From assembly GCF_003097535.1 (NCBI RefSeq), contig NZ_CP029187.1, positions 1,674,001 to 1,738,000 of the forward strand: 64,000 bases of DNA. The letters are read 5' to 3'. The notes below the pieces were generated by a model. That model did no database searches. It was not told the DNA's origin and worked only from the letters and a program-made list of their open reading frames with translations. Positions 15,635-24,012 of the stretch are shown piece by piece (within the stretch, counting starts at the first letter, position 1; each line of letters opens with the position of its first letter). The position numbers and the translations under genes were made by a program. This DNA is from Flavobacterium pallidum. GTDB taxonomy: Bacteria; Bacteroidota; Bacteroidia; Flavobacteriales; Flavobacteriaceae.

Positions 15635-16195
15635 TTAATCTTTGCCGATTTTTTTCAATATATCTCTTGCTGCGCCCTGGTATGCCGGAGAATGCTTGTG
15701 GAAATCGTCACTTAAAATCGTTTTGAGGTCACCATAAATCCATGCTTCCGATTTGCCCAACTCAAATAGTGCACGCATGGCATAAGCTTTCGTAGCGACC
15801 TTTGCGTGTCCGATAAGCCAGTCAAAACAGGTTTCAGACATTATTTTAATGTGTTTTTCTGATAGGAAATGATCTTTATTTTTTGCTTTCCGCGTATGTT
15901 CCTGCGCCGCCATCATGCTTATTTTCGCAGCAGAACGTACCGCACCATCAGCATGCCATTGCGGAAGATATATACAAAAATTATCGAGATGCATGGTAAG
16001 CAGATTGATGTCTTCTTCAATAATCAATTCCAGTATCCAACAGGCTTTATGGTGGTTTTTGTCGGAAATGCGGTAAGCAATGCTGAACAATTCAGGCAAT
16101 AATTGTAAATCAAGCCGGACCAGCCGCGCATGGTCCTCACGGCTTTGCCTGTGTGCGGTACTTTTTGCAACAGTGTTGTAGAACGCGCTACTCAC
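15635..16195 (-). CDS. Small HEAT-like helical protein downstream of the phytochrome kinase
   Basis: The reading frame extends up to 16384 but its first part overlaps the kinase gene. The likely start is a GTG at 16195, overlapping the kinase stop codon, which gives 186 residues and translational coupling. The protein is all helical, with repeated units (AYRISDKNHHKACWILELIIEEDI; VATKAYAMRALFELGKSEAWI) like HEAT/ARM repeats. Similar roughly 190-residue Flavobacteriaceae proteins are sometimes labelled adenylosuccinate lyase, apparently in error, since no lyase signature is present. The function is unknown; the position suggests it is made with the light-sensing kinase. Confidence 0.65.
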   Translation of the reverse strand: MSSAFYNTVAKSTAHRQSREDHARLVRLDLQLLPELFSIAYRISDKNHHKACWILELIIEEDINLLTMHLDNFCIYLPQWHADGAVRSAAKISMMAAQEHTRKAKNKDHFLSEKHIKIMSETCFDWLIGHAKVATKAYAMRALFELGKSEAWIYGDLKTILSDDFHKHSPAYQGAARDILKKIGKD

Positions 16196-18458
16196 TCGGG
16201 CCAACAGGAAAATACAATGTAAAAGTGCTGCCTTCGCCCGGCGTGCCTGTTGCGGTAATGTTTCCGCCATGCGTCTGCATGATTTTCTTACATAGGGCCA
16301 GTCCCACACCAGAACCTTTATACTCTGACACGCTGTGAAGCCTTGTGAAAATATTGAATATAGAATCGGCATATTGCGGTTCAAACCCGATGCCGTTATC
16401 TGTAAAGCTTACTGCGTAAGACAACCTGTTTTTTGAAGCGGCATTTTTTACCGGTTTATCGGAAGCTGAAATCACAATCTGAGGGTTCCGTGCTTCATCT
16501 GAATATTTCAGTGAATTCAGGATGATGTTTGAAAAAAGCTGCTTGATCAGGAAAGGCACACCGTATACCGTGGGTAATGACGAAGCGGTAATTGTTCCAT
16601 TTTTTTCATGGAATGCTTCACGTGCTTCATCTGCGATTTCATTCACTATTTCGTTCAGGCTGACGGGTTCAAAACTGTCTTCGGAGTTTTTAATCCGCGT
16701 GTATTTCAGGATGTCTACCAACAATGTTTGCATACGATCTGCGGAAACATTCATCCGTTTGAGCGAATCCATCACGTTTTGAGGAATCTGTTCTTCGTGT
16801 TCGCTATACATCAATTTTGAAGAAATCAATTGTATTTTGCGCAGCGGTTCCTGCAAATCATGCGTACTGATCCAGTTGATGTTTTCCAGCTCCGCATTGG
16901 CCTCCTTCAAGGTCTCGTTCAGGTTGCGGTATTTTTCCTCTTCCTGGCTCAGGAGCAGCATACTGATCTGCTTTTGCAGCGCATGCGCATAATTCGCAGC
17001 GGCATTGAGCTCGGGCTGCAGCCATTCATTGCTGCGGCATTTGATGATCTGTTTCCAGAGGTTGAAGGAATTTCTTGGATGTAAACCCTTACTGTCCTTT
17101 ACGATGGCTTTGTCCGGATTTCCAGCCCAGTGCACTTCCGACAGCGTCTCGGGACGGTACCAGATGATACTGTTGTTATTGCCAAGGGAATGGTAAATGA
17201 CGCCAGAGATATTTTCGCAAAGCTCCTTGAGGTCGCCCACGAAATTGATGAGCTTGTCTGTGTAAAAAGTGCTGTCATTGCTGTAATCGCGCAACAATTC
17301 AGATAGTATTCTCACATTTTCATCGGATGGTGATAGTCCGTTTTTGAAAACCTGTCCGCTGATTAATAATGACACCCCTGTGGCATTGCAAAGTTTCAGC
17401 AGTTCCGGATTTACGCTGATGATTTTAAATGATTCTATTAAAGGCGGCAGTTCACTGGAGTTGAGTTTTTCCAGAGCAATGTTCGTGCGCCGTGCCAGAT
17501 CGTATTCTTCGTTCGATTGCCTTACATCAATCTGAGAGGTGATGAATTGCCCTTGTAATTGTGAGGCCAGCCTGATTTCGGGAGTAAGGTTTTTGTAAGA
17601 ATAGTGATGGCAGGCAATCAATCCCCAAAGCCTTCCGCGATGGATCAATGAAATCGTCATTGTAGCACCCACGCCCATATTCTGTAAATATTCCACATGG
17701 ATAGGGGAGGTGCTTCGCAGTATGGACAGGCTCAGGTCGAGATTCTTATCGGTACCATCATCGATCGTGAAAATCGGAACTGGCTTGTAGTTGATATCTA
17801 CGATAAGGCGCAATAAATTCTTCAGGTACAGTTCCCTTGCCTGCACCGGTATGTCAGTATGCGGGTAATGCAATCCAAGGAAGGGCTCAATGTTATCGGC
17901 ACAGGCTTCCGCAAAAACTTCACCGTTGTATTCCTTATCAAACCGATATACCATCACGCGGTCATATCCCGTAATGTCGCGTGTGCCCTGTGCAATCAAC
18001 TGGCAAAGCTCCTGGAGCGTGGAGGTATTGTTCATATACGACAGGAACGATGCTGTCTGGTTGTACACATCAGTAATGTCTTTGACGCTGTTGGTGTCCG
18101 GTTCGGCTTCCAGCACGTAATTATCTCCGCTGAGGTGGAGTGTGCACTGGAATGGTTGCCCCTGTAAATTTAGCTTCAGGATCGAAGTGTTTGTTGACGC
18201 AAATGATCTGATATATTCCTGTAGTATGCCGTCTGCCAAATCTCCGAAAACGGCCTTAAATTCCTTTCCGAGTAGCTGTTCGTGTGATAATTCAATAAAT
18301 TCATGGGAATTGGCGCTGCAGAAATTAATCTTAAAATCTTCCTTGCCCAAAGCAATCATAAATCCATGTGGCTGAATGCTGCCGGGAATATGTATCGGCT
18401 CATGCTCGCAATTCGTAAGATTGACGATGTCGCGATTGACAATATCCTTAATCTTCAT
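16188..18458 (-). CDS. bphP: Bacteriophytochrome sensor histidine kinase
   Basis: Red/far-red photoreceptor kinase of about 756 residues. The PAS domain carries the biliverdin-attachment cysteine (Cys17, NCEHEPIHIPGSIQPHG). The GAF domain has the chromophore pocket motif TDIPVQARELY and the conserved HVEYLQNMGVGATM region, followed by LWGLIACHHYS. A PHY domain and long linker lead to HisKA with the phosphoacceptor H-box STHDLQEPLRKI, then HATPase with the N-box NIILNSLKYSDEA and G-boxes DNGIGFE and GSGVGLALCKKIM. The annotated longer frame starts upstream at 18551; the ATG at 18458 (MKIKDIVNRDI), overlapping the end of the haem oxygenase by 11 bp, fits family length and coupling. All photochemical and kinase residues appear intact, so it should be active. 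Confidence 0.93.
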   Translation of the reverse strand: MKIKDIVNRDIVNLTNCEHEPIHIPGSIQPHGFMIALGKEDFKINFCSANSHEFIELSHEQLLGKEFKAVFGDLADGILQEYIRSFASTNTSILKLNLQGQPFQCTLHLSGDNYVLEAEPDTNSVKDITDVYNQTASFLSYMNNTSTLQELCQLIAQGTRDITGYDRVMVYRFDKEYNGEVFAEACADNIEPFLGLHYPHTDIPVQARELYLKNLLRLIVDINYKPVPIFTIDDGTDKNLDLSLSILRSTSPIHVEYLQNMGVGATMTISLIHRGRLWGLIACHHYSYKNLTPEIRLASQLQGQFITSQIDVRQSNEEYDLARRTNIALEKLNSSELPPLIESFKIISVNPELLKLCNATGVSLLISGQVFKNGLSPSDENVRILSELLRDYSNDSTFYTDKLINFVGDLKELCENISGVIYHSLGNNNSIIWYRPETLSEVHWAGNPDKAIVKDSKGLHPRNSFNLWKQIIKCRSNEWLQPELNAAANYAHALQKQISMLLLSQEEEKYRNLNETLKEANAELENINWISTHDLQEPLRKIQLISSKLMYSEHEEQIPQNVMDSLKRMNVSADRMQTLLVDILKYTRIKNSEDSFEPVSLNEIVNEIADEAREAFHEKNGTITASSLPTVYGVPFLIKQLFSNIILNSLKYSDEARNPQIVISASDKPVKNAASKNRLSYAVSFTDNGIGFEPQYADSIFNIFTRLHSVSEYKGSGVGLALCKKIMQTHGGNITATGTPGEGSTFTLYFPVGPSE

Positions 18459-19068
18459 GTCCTGAATGGCTTTTAAGGTGGTCATAAATGGCTGTGAATG
18501 CATAATCGGCACCTTTAATGATCTCTTCCATATGGCCATTTTTGGCTTCATAAGAGGTCAATGCATCAAGGAAATGTTTCCAGGAACTGCCCGTTTTGTT
18601 GCCGTAGCCTGAAAAATATTGCGTGCCTTCCTGCTCGAAACCCAACGCCTGCTGAATGTTCTTCAGTATGAAGCGGCCGCCTAGAGTAGAACCTTCAACG
18701 ACATACATGATTCCAAGCGCAAAAGCTTCAGAATCAATATTCTTTGTGAAAGGAGGTGGGAATGATTTTAAATCGTAGCCCATAAACTTTAAATCAGCTA
18801 TAATCGATTTTGATTTATGCCTGTTGTCAATATCGGGAACGGCATGTGCCAGTTTCGGAAATATTGCAGATTCCGTTTGATGTATCACGGCGCCCATCAA
18901 CTGCAGATAATGCGCATACGAAGCCTTTGTAATATTAGGGGAAGTAATTGACGTGGAGACGGGAAGTTCCTCAAGCCGTTTGTGGGAATCGGCGGTCCTG
19001 CTGCGCAACTGATGTAAAAAGTGATCGGCGTGCGTGTGTTCCTGCACGTTTAAATCGTTTTGGGTCAT
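18448..19068 (-). CDS. Biliverdin-producing haem oxygenase of the phytochrome operon
   Basis: Haem oxygenase of 206 residues that opens haem to biliverdin, the chromophore of the downstream phytochrome. The proximal histidine motif (RTADSHKRLEE) is near the start, and the distal helix carries MYVVEGSTLGGRFI with flexible glycines. The length fits bacterial BphO-type enzymes. It overlaps the phytochrome gene start by 11 bp and follows the response regulator by 8 bp, so it is the middle of a light-sensing operon. Confidence 0.93.
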   Translation of the reverse strand: MTQNDLNVQEHTHADHFLHQLRSRTADSHKRLEELPVSTSITSPNITKASYAHYLQLMGAVIHQTESAIFPKLAHAVPDIDNRHKSKSIIADLKFMGYDLKSFPPPFTKNIDSEAFALGIMYVVEGSTLGGRFILKNIQQALGFEQEGTQYFSGYGNKTGSSWKHFLDALTSYEAKNGHMEEIIKGADYAFTAIYDHLKSHSGHED

Positions 19069-19076
19069 TGTAAAAA

Positions 19077-19511
19077 TTAATTTTGGTATTTAAAACCGGA
19101 AATTGTCGGGTTGAAAGTTTTCCAGTTTATGGTCAGCGTATATTCAATCGATTTTTTAAAATCGTCGTAAGAACTCAGTTTCGGGAGGTAAAAATTGGCA
19201 CCGAGTTCATGGCTTTTCGCTACATTCTTATCGTCATTTGAGGTGGAAAACATCACAATAGGAACATTTTTATAATCCATATTATTCCTGATCTCCGTAA
19301 GCAAATCGAAACCGTTTTTTCCAGGCATGTTCAAATCAAGGAAAATAATTTGTGGCGATGGCGGCGGGTTTTTTAAATCTGAAAGTAATTTTTCCGGTTT
19401 GTCCTGCATCACTACGTCGATCGGACGGCCAAATGATTTAACAACATCCCTGAAAAGTTCCAAATCGTCCTGGTCATCATCGGTGTAAAATATAGTAAGT
19501 GGACTGTTCAT
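19077..19511 (-). CDS. Single-domain response regulator
   Basis: A 144-residue CheY-like receiver with no output domain. The acidic pair (YTDDDQDD, residues about 10-16), phosphoacceptor Asp in IIFLDLNMPGKNG, Thr/Ser in MFSTSND and Lys in YLPKLSS are all present. Standalone receivers of this kind, with the DLNMPGKNG motif, are typical partners of bacteriophytochrome kinases (Rcp-like). It is the first gene of the operon RR-haem oxygenase-phytochrome, behind a good promoter at 19540-19573. It likely relays the light signal to an unlinked target. Confidence 0.9.
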   Translation of the reverse strand: MNSPLTIFYTDDDQDDLELFRDVVKSFGRPIDVVMQDKPEKLLSDLKNPPPSPQIIFLDLNMPGKNGFDLLTEIRNNMDYKNVPIVMFSTSNDDKNVAKSHELGANFYLPKLSSYDDFKKSIEYTLTINWKTFNPTISGFKYQN

Positions 19512-19539
19512 AGCTGTTGAAATTTTAAGAAGTCATTAT

Positions 19540-19573
19540 CAAAGTTACGGAGATTATGCTTTACGAAAAACAA
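19540..19573 (-). promoter_or_regulatory. Promoter of the phytochrome operon
   Basis: The minus strand reads TTG, 23 nt, TAACTTTG. Both boxes match the Bacteroidetes consensus TTG and TAnnTTTG, and the spacing is at the upper end of the usual range. The start codon follows 29 bp later. Confidence 0.7.
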
Positions 19574-19652
19574 ATTTTAGCCTAAAAGTATCCTAAAAAA
19601 CACTTTTGAAAGAAAAATCCCAACAACTTATTGATGGCATTTCGCTATGATA

Positions 19653-20921
19653 TCAGTCATTGGCGCTTATCCTCCAAATGGTGTTTCCGGAATCATCATT
19701 AACCAACAGCGAACCGTCATGCATCACCGTTACATCCACGGGCCGGCCATAAACTTCGGCTTTGCCTGCATTCGCAATAAAGCCCGTCAGGAAATCCTGC
19801 GGCGGCCCCGATGGTTTGCCATCGTTAAACGGAATGAAAATCACTTTGTACCCCACAATCTTTGAACGGTTCCACGAGCCATGCTGTCCTGCAAAGATGC
19901 CATTTCGATATTTGGCAGGAAAATTCCATTTATTGTAAAATGCCATGCCGAGTGTGGCTGTGTGCGCGCCGACAGGGACATCAGGAACGAGCGTTTTGTC
20001 ATTCCTGCCCGATGTTTTTCCTTTTAAACGCGGGTCCGGAATGTCTCCGAAATAGGTGTAAGGCCAGCCGTAAAATCCGTTTTCGGTAACACTTGTAACG
20101 AAGTCCGGAACCAGGTCATCACCCAGTTCGTCACGCTCATTCACCGCAGTCCATAGTTTCCCATTTACCGGATTCCAATCCATCCCGACCGGATTCCTTA
20201 AACCTGAAGCATAAACCTTTTCTCCCGTACCGTCAGGATTCACCTCCAGAATGTTAGCGCGTCTGGTCTCCTGTTCGATGCCATGTTCTGCAACATTGCT
20301 TCCTGACCCGACAGAGATGTAAATTTTCGTGCCGTCAGCATTTGCCAGTATATTACGCGTCCAGTGGTTGTTGTAGCCGCCTGCAGGCAGGTCGACGATT
20401 TTTTCAGGTTTTGATTTCAGTTCCATTTCCCCGGTTTTATAGGGGTATCGATACAAGCCGTCGGTATTGGCGACATAAAAATAATTATTCAGGACCAGCA
20501 TGCCGTATGGACGGTTGAGGCCTTCAAGAAATATTTTGCGCGTTTCAAATTTGCCGTCATTGTCCGTATCGCGAAATACAGTGATTCGGTCGGCGCTGCT
20601 CCTTGTGCCGCTTTCCGCAACAAATATGTCATTGTTCGGCCCGATGTAAGTATTGCGCGGATTTTCAAGTTTGTCGGCAAATGCGGTTACTGTAAACCCT
20701 TCAGGTGCCACAGGCGTTTGCCCTTTTGGCCAATCCACCATTTTACTTTGTACCGCTTTTGATGCTGTCGCATAAGGTGGCGGTAAAATAATGTCGCCGA
20801 TAGCCGTTTTTACAGTATGATCCGGCGTTTTTGCCAAAGCTTCTTTTTCTGATTTTTTGACCTGGCCTTGGCACGAAATCATCAGAAAGGCAAAAAATGG
20901 AAGAAAGTATGTTGTTTTCAT
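19653..20921 (-). CDS. PQQ-type sugar dehydrogenase / L-sorbosone dehydrogenase-like lipoprotein
   Basis: The protein is about 422 residues from the ATG at 20921, with a lipoprotein signal ending in FLMISCQGQ. The rest is a six-bladed beta-propeller of the glucose/sorbosone dehydrogenase superfamily: GFTVTAFADKLENPRNTYIGPNNDIFVAESG, LNRPYGMLVLNNYFYVANTDGLYRY, NHWTRNILANADGTKIYISVGSGSN, GLRNPVGMDWNP, ENGFYGWPYTYFG, and GQHGSWNRS. Histidine and arginine positions typical of PQQ binding are present (NHWTRN, GQHGSWNRS). It should act in the periplasm on a sugar or aldehyde; the substrate is unknown. A perfect -7 box TAATTTTG (20955-20962 on the plus strand) precedes the start. Confidence 0.85.
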   Translation of the reverse strand: MKTTYFLPFFAFLMISCQGQVKKSEKEALAKTPDHTVKTAIGDIILPPPYATASKAVQSKMVDWPKGQTPVAPEGFTVTAFADKLENPRNTYIGPNNDIFVAESGTRSSADRITVFRDTDNDGKFETRKIFLEGLNRPYGMLVLNNYFYVANTDGLYRYPYKTGEMELKSKPEKIVDLPAGGYNNHWTRNILANADGTKIYISVGSGSNVAEHGIEQETRRANILEVNPDGTGEKVYASGLRNPVGMDWNPVNGKLWTAVNERDELGDDLVPDFVTSVTENGFYGWPYTYFGDIPDPRLKGKTSGRNDKTLVPDVPVGAHTATLGMAFYNKWNFPAKYRNGIFAGQHGSWNRSKIVGYKVIFIPFNDGKPSGPPQDFLTGFIANAGKAEVYGRPVDVTVMHDGSLLVNDDSGNTIWRISAND

Positions 20922-20954
20922 AACCATGATTTTCAGTTTAGTAAACAATTTAGG

Positions 20955-20962
20955 CAAAATTA
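20955..20962 (-). promoter_or_regulatory. Promoter -7 box of the sorbosone dehydrogenase-like gene
   Basis: TAATTTTG on the minus strand matches TAnnTTTG exactly, 33 bp before the start codon. It overlaps the extended reading frame, supporting the later start at 20921. No -33 TTG at proper distance is seen. Confidence 0.5.
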
Positions 20963-21044
20963 AAACAGCCAGGAAATCACGGGTGGAATATTATATGATT
21001 TTTAACAACCCGTACTGTACTCTTTTTAATCAACGGCGTCAGTA

Positions 21045-21150
21045 GGGTTTTGGTCATGTTTTGTTCGGGAGCGCTTCGGGCACTCCCGAACAAAGGGGTG
21101 CATTTCCCGAACGAAACCCGAACGAAACCATACCAAAACCCGAACGAAGG
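21045..21150. repeat. Nested inverted repeats built on CCCGAAC units
   Basis: A perfect 12-bp stem (21060-21071 with 21083-21094) encloses CGCTTCGGGCA. A larger imperfect inverted repeat pairs 21045-21069 with 21117-21141. The right side carries four CCCGAAC copies (about 21085, 21106, 21117 and 21139), so the single left arm TTGTTCGGG can pair with any of them. This fills most of the 360-bp gap between the divergent genes at 20921 and 21285; no ORF is seen. Function unknown. Confidence 0.7.
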
Positions 21151-21252
21151 TTTAGTAAGTGGCCGCAGCCGAAGGTTTCAGTTCGGGGATGTCAAACTGC
21201 ATGCTAAGACTGCCGGTTGCGACTAAAAAAATAAACTTCCAACAGAAATAAG

Positions 21253-21260
21253 TATATTTG
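21253..21260 (+). promoter_or_regulatory. Promoter -7 box of hpt
   Basis: TATATTTG matches TAnnTTTG exactly and lies 24 bp before the hpt start codon, giving a short leader. No -33 TTG at normal spacing is seen. Confidence 0.6.
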
Positions 21261-21284
21261 CAACTTATTTAAAATCCTAAAAAA

Positions 21285-21815
21285 GTGTTACAACTCCACG
21301 ATAAACAATTCGAACCGTTCATTTCGGCAGAAGAGATCGACTTTGCTATCGCTTCCATGGCAGCTCAGGTTGAAGCCGATTTTGCAGAAGAAACCCCAAT
21401 CTTTGTAGGCGTGCTCAACGGTGCGTTCATGGTGGTTTCGGATTTTATGAAGCACTATAAGTCACCTTGTGAAGTGAGTTTCATCAAAATGGCTTCGTAT
21501 GAGGGTACCGAATCCACGAATGAAGTGAAACAACTCATTGGGATCAACCAGGATCTTACCGGAAGGACCGTTGTCGTGATCGAGGATATCGTGGATACGG
21601 GCAACACTTTAGCCGAGCTTAAAGCGCTTTTCAAGCAACAGGACGTGGCGCATTTCAAGATTGCTACGCTGTTTTTCAAGCCTGAAGCGTATAAGAAAGA
21701 CATCAAGATTGACTACGTCGGCATCCGCATCCCGAACAAATTTATCGTCGGTTTTGGCCTCGACTACGATGGCCTGGGCAGGAACCTGCCTGAAGTATAT
21801 CAATTGAAAGAATAA
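21285..21815 (+). CDS. hpt: Hypoxanthine phosphoribosyltransferase
   Basis: Purine salvage enzyme of 176 residues that joins hypoxanthine or guanine to PRPP. The PRPP-binding loop reads VVVIEDIVDTGNTL, the flexible loop and base-binding VGIRIPNKFIVGFGLDYDG segment are present, and the length is typical. The start is a GTG (21285); MLQLHDKQFEPFI resembles other flavobacterial Hpt starts, so this non-ATG start looks right. It leads the hpt-adk-obgE group. Confidence 0.93.
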   Translation: MLQLHDKQFEPFISAEEIDFAIASMAAQVEADFAEETPIFVGVLNGAFMVVSDFMKHYKSPCEVSFIKMASYEGTESTNEVKQLIGINQDLTGRTVVVIEDIVDTGNTLAELKALFKQQDVAHFKIATLFFKPEAYKKDIKIDYVGIRIPNKFIVGFGLDYDGLGRNLPEVYQLKE

Positions 21816-21884
21816 GTCAAAAGTCGAAAGTTGAAAGGCCGGCGGCTAATATTTAATATCTAATATCTCAATTCTAAATCTCCA

Positions 21885-22457
21885 ATGATTAACATCGTTT
21901 TATTCGGAAAACCCGGAGCCGGCAAAGGAACGCAGGCTGAATTCCTCAAAGAAAAATACAGCCTGACGCACATTTCAACCGGCGATTTATTCCGCTATAA
22001 CATTAAAAATAATACGCCGCTGGGGCTTGAAGCCAAATCATACATAGACCGCGGGTCTTTGGTGCCTGATGCCGTGACCATTAAGATGCTTGAAGATGAA
22101 GCAGCCAAACATCCGGACACGAAAGGCTTTTTATTTGACGGTTTCCCGAGGAATATTGCCCAGGCCGATGCTTTGGAGCAGTTCCTTGAATCCAAAGGCT
22201 GGTCGACAACAGCAACGATAGCGCTCGAAGCTGACGATGAGGTACTGGTGCAGCGCATCCTCGAACGCGGAAAAACTTCAGGGCGGGCTGATGATAATGA
22301 TGAAAGCGCCATCAGGAACCGTTATGTGGTTTATGGCAATGAAACCGCACCATTGATTGATTATTACAAACAGAAAGGAAAGTTCCATCCGGTAGATGGA
22401 ATTGGTTCCATCGCTGAAATAACGACGCGTTTAAGTAACGTGATCGACAGTTTATAA
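21885..22457 (+). CDS. adk: Adenylate kinase
   Basis: Cytosolic kinase of 190 residues that interconverts AMP, ADP and ATP. The P-loop is GKPGAGKGTQ, the AMP-binding part contains STGDLFRYNI, the DGFPRN motif is present, and the LID region is short (RGKTSGRADDNDESAIRNR), so it is a short-LID, zinc-free form. It lies 69 bp after hpt. Confidence 0.96.
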   Translation: MINIVLFGKPGAGKGTQAEFLKEKYSLTHISTGDLFRYNIKNNTPLGLEAKSYIDRGSLVPDAVTIKMLEDEAAKHPDTKGFLFDGFPRNIAQADALEQFLESKGWSTTATIALEADDEVLVQRILERGKTSGRADDNDESAIRNRYVVYGNETAPLIDYYKQKGKFHPVDGIGSIAEITTRLSNVIDSL

Positions 22458-22486
22458 AAATACTTCGGCTTTGGCCGTAAAACATT

Positions 22487-23764
22487 ATGGAGATATTGAT
22501 CATCCTTTTCCTGATTATCCTGAACGGCGTATTTTCAATGTCGGAAATCGCATTGATTTCAGCACGGAAAAGCCGTTTGGAGAATGCGGCGAAGAAGGGA
22601 AATAATAGTGCGAAAGTAGCTTTGGATTTAGCCAATTCGCCAAATAAATTCCTTTCCACCGTACAGATCGGGATTACCCTGATCGGGATTTTAACGGGTA
22701 TATTTTCAGGCGACAAGATTACGACTGACGTGCGCCTGTTTTTCGAAGGCTACCCCATGCTGAAGCCTTATGCAGACTCTATTGCTGTAGGGGTTGTGGT
22801 GGTGGTTCTGACATTCTTTTCGCTGGTCTTGGGTGAATTGCTCCCGAAGCGTATCGGACTGAATTATCCTGAAAAGATTGCCAAATCGGTTGCCATCCCG
22901 ATGAAGTTTGTGTCCGTCGTAACGGCACCATTCATCTGGTTGCTGACCATTTCTACAGAAGCTTTGCTAAAGGTGCTCATGATAAAACCATCTACCGACG
23001 GCAAGGTGACCGAGGAAGAGATCAAAGCCATTATCAAGGAAGGAACCGAGGGCGGAGAGGTACAGGAAATCGAGCATGACATTATGGAGCGCGTGTTCCA
23101 TATCGGCGACAGGAAAGTGAATTCGCTGATGACACACCGAAAGTCCGTCGTGTTCCTGCCTGCCAATTCTGATAAGCAGAAAGTCAAGGAGTTGATGCTT
23201 AAGGAGCTGCATTCGATTTATCCGGTATATGGTGAAAATCACGATGATATCGTCGGGGTGGTGGATTTGAAAACTATCTTCGCGCATTTTGAGGATGACA
23301 GCTTCAATCTGGAAAGCATCATGACCGATCCGCCATACATCATGGAGCAGACTACGGCTTACAAAGCTTTGGAAAACTTTAAGAAGAGCGGCGTGCATTA
23401 TGCGTTCGTGTCTGATGAATACGGTGTTTTCCAGGGGATTATTACGCTGAACGACATTCTTGAAGCGCTGGTCGGAGATGCGTCGGATTTTTATAAAGAC
23501 GATTTCAAGCTGATTGCAAGGGAAGACGGTTCCTGGATGGTCGACGGTTTATACCCGCTGCATGATTTCCTGACGTATTTCGAATTGGACGAGTTGACGA
23601 CAGATTACGAAGTGAATACCGTCAGCGGATTGATCATGACCGAATTGTCATACATCCCAAAAGAAGGCGAAAAACTGATCTGGCACCATTATGAACTGGA
23701 AGTAATGGATATGGATGGCGTGAAGATTGATAAGGTGCTTGTGAAGGAGAGGAAGGAGAAGTAG
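22487..23764 (+). CDS. CNNM/CorC-type membrane protein with CBS domains (HlyC/CorC family)
   Basis: 425 residues. The N-terminal DUF21/CNNM domain (about 1-190) has several membrane segments and the motifs NGVFSMSEIALISARKSRLE and LVLGELLPKRIGLNYPEKIA. A CBS pair follows (about 205-330: LMTHRKSVVFLPANSD and YIMEQTTAYKALENFKKSGVHYAFVSDEYG). The C-terminal transporter-associated CorC_HlyC domain is at about 345-420 (EDGSWMVDGLYPLHDFLTYF). The family is linked to magnesium/cobalt export and is often called hemolysin, although haemolysis is not its known role here. It separates adk from obgE, which are usually closer together in related genomes. Confidence 0.9.
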   Translation: MEILIILFLIILNGVFSMSEIALISARKSRLENAAKKGNNSAKVALDLANSPNKFLSTVQIGITLIGILTGIFSGDKITTDVRLFFEGYPMLKPYADSIAVGVVVVVLTFFSLVLGELLPKRIGLNYPEKIAKSVAIPMKFVSVVTAPFIWLLTISTEALLKVLMIKPSTDGKVTEEEIKAIIKEGTEGGEVQEIEHDIMERVFHIGDRKVNSLMTHRKSVVFLPANSDKQKVKELMLKELHSIYPVYGENHDDIVGVVDLKTIFAHFEDDSFNLESIMTDPPYIMEQTTAYKALENFKKSGVHYAFVSDEYGVFQGIITLNDILEALVGDASDFYKDDFKLIAREDGSWMVDGLYPLHDFLTYFELDELTTDYEVNTVSGLIMTELSYIPKEGEKLIWHHYELEVMDMDGVKIDKVLVKERKEK

Positions 23765-23768
23765 TTTG

Positions 23769-23966
23769 CAGTCGCAGTCGCAGTCGCAGTCGCGGTCGCG
23801 GTCGCGGTCGCGGTCGCGGTCGCGGTCGCAGTCGCAGTCGCAGTCGCAGTCGCAGTCGCAGTCGCAGTCGCAGTCGCAGTCGCAGTCGCAGTCGCAGTCG
23901 CAGTCGCAGTCGCAGTCGCAGTCGCAGTCGCAGTCGCAGTCGCAGTCGCAGTCGCAGTCGCAGTCG
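23769..23966. repeat. Hexanucleotide tandem repeat, 33 units
   Basis: A perfect block of 33 six-base units: four CAGTCG, then six CGGTCG, then 23 CAGTCG, 198 bp in total, starting 4 bp after the CNNM/CorC-like stop codon. Being a multiple of three it opens QS or CD repeat frames on both strands, but these are artefacts. It should be unstable in length by strand slippage. Confidence 0.97.
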
Positions 23967-24012
23967 ATATAAAATAAAAAGATATAAATATACGCCAAAA
24001 TGATCAAATATT

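Noticed and set aside
16196..16384. Extended N-terminus of the helical-repeat protein
   Set aside because: This part overlaps the kinase ATPase domain in another frame and has low-complexity character; a GTG at the kinase stop gives the family length.
18459..18551. Longer phytochrome start
   Set aside because: It would overlap most of the haem oxygenase end by over 100 bp and adds no conserved residues before the PAS domain.
23648..24007. Open frames of QS/RS or CD/RD repeats through the hexanucleotide block
   Set aside because: A six-base repeat without stop codons opens all related frames automatically; there is no start or flanking coding sequence of its own.
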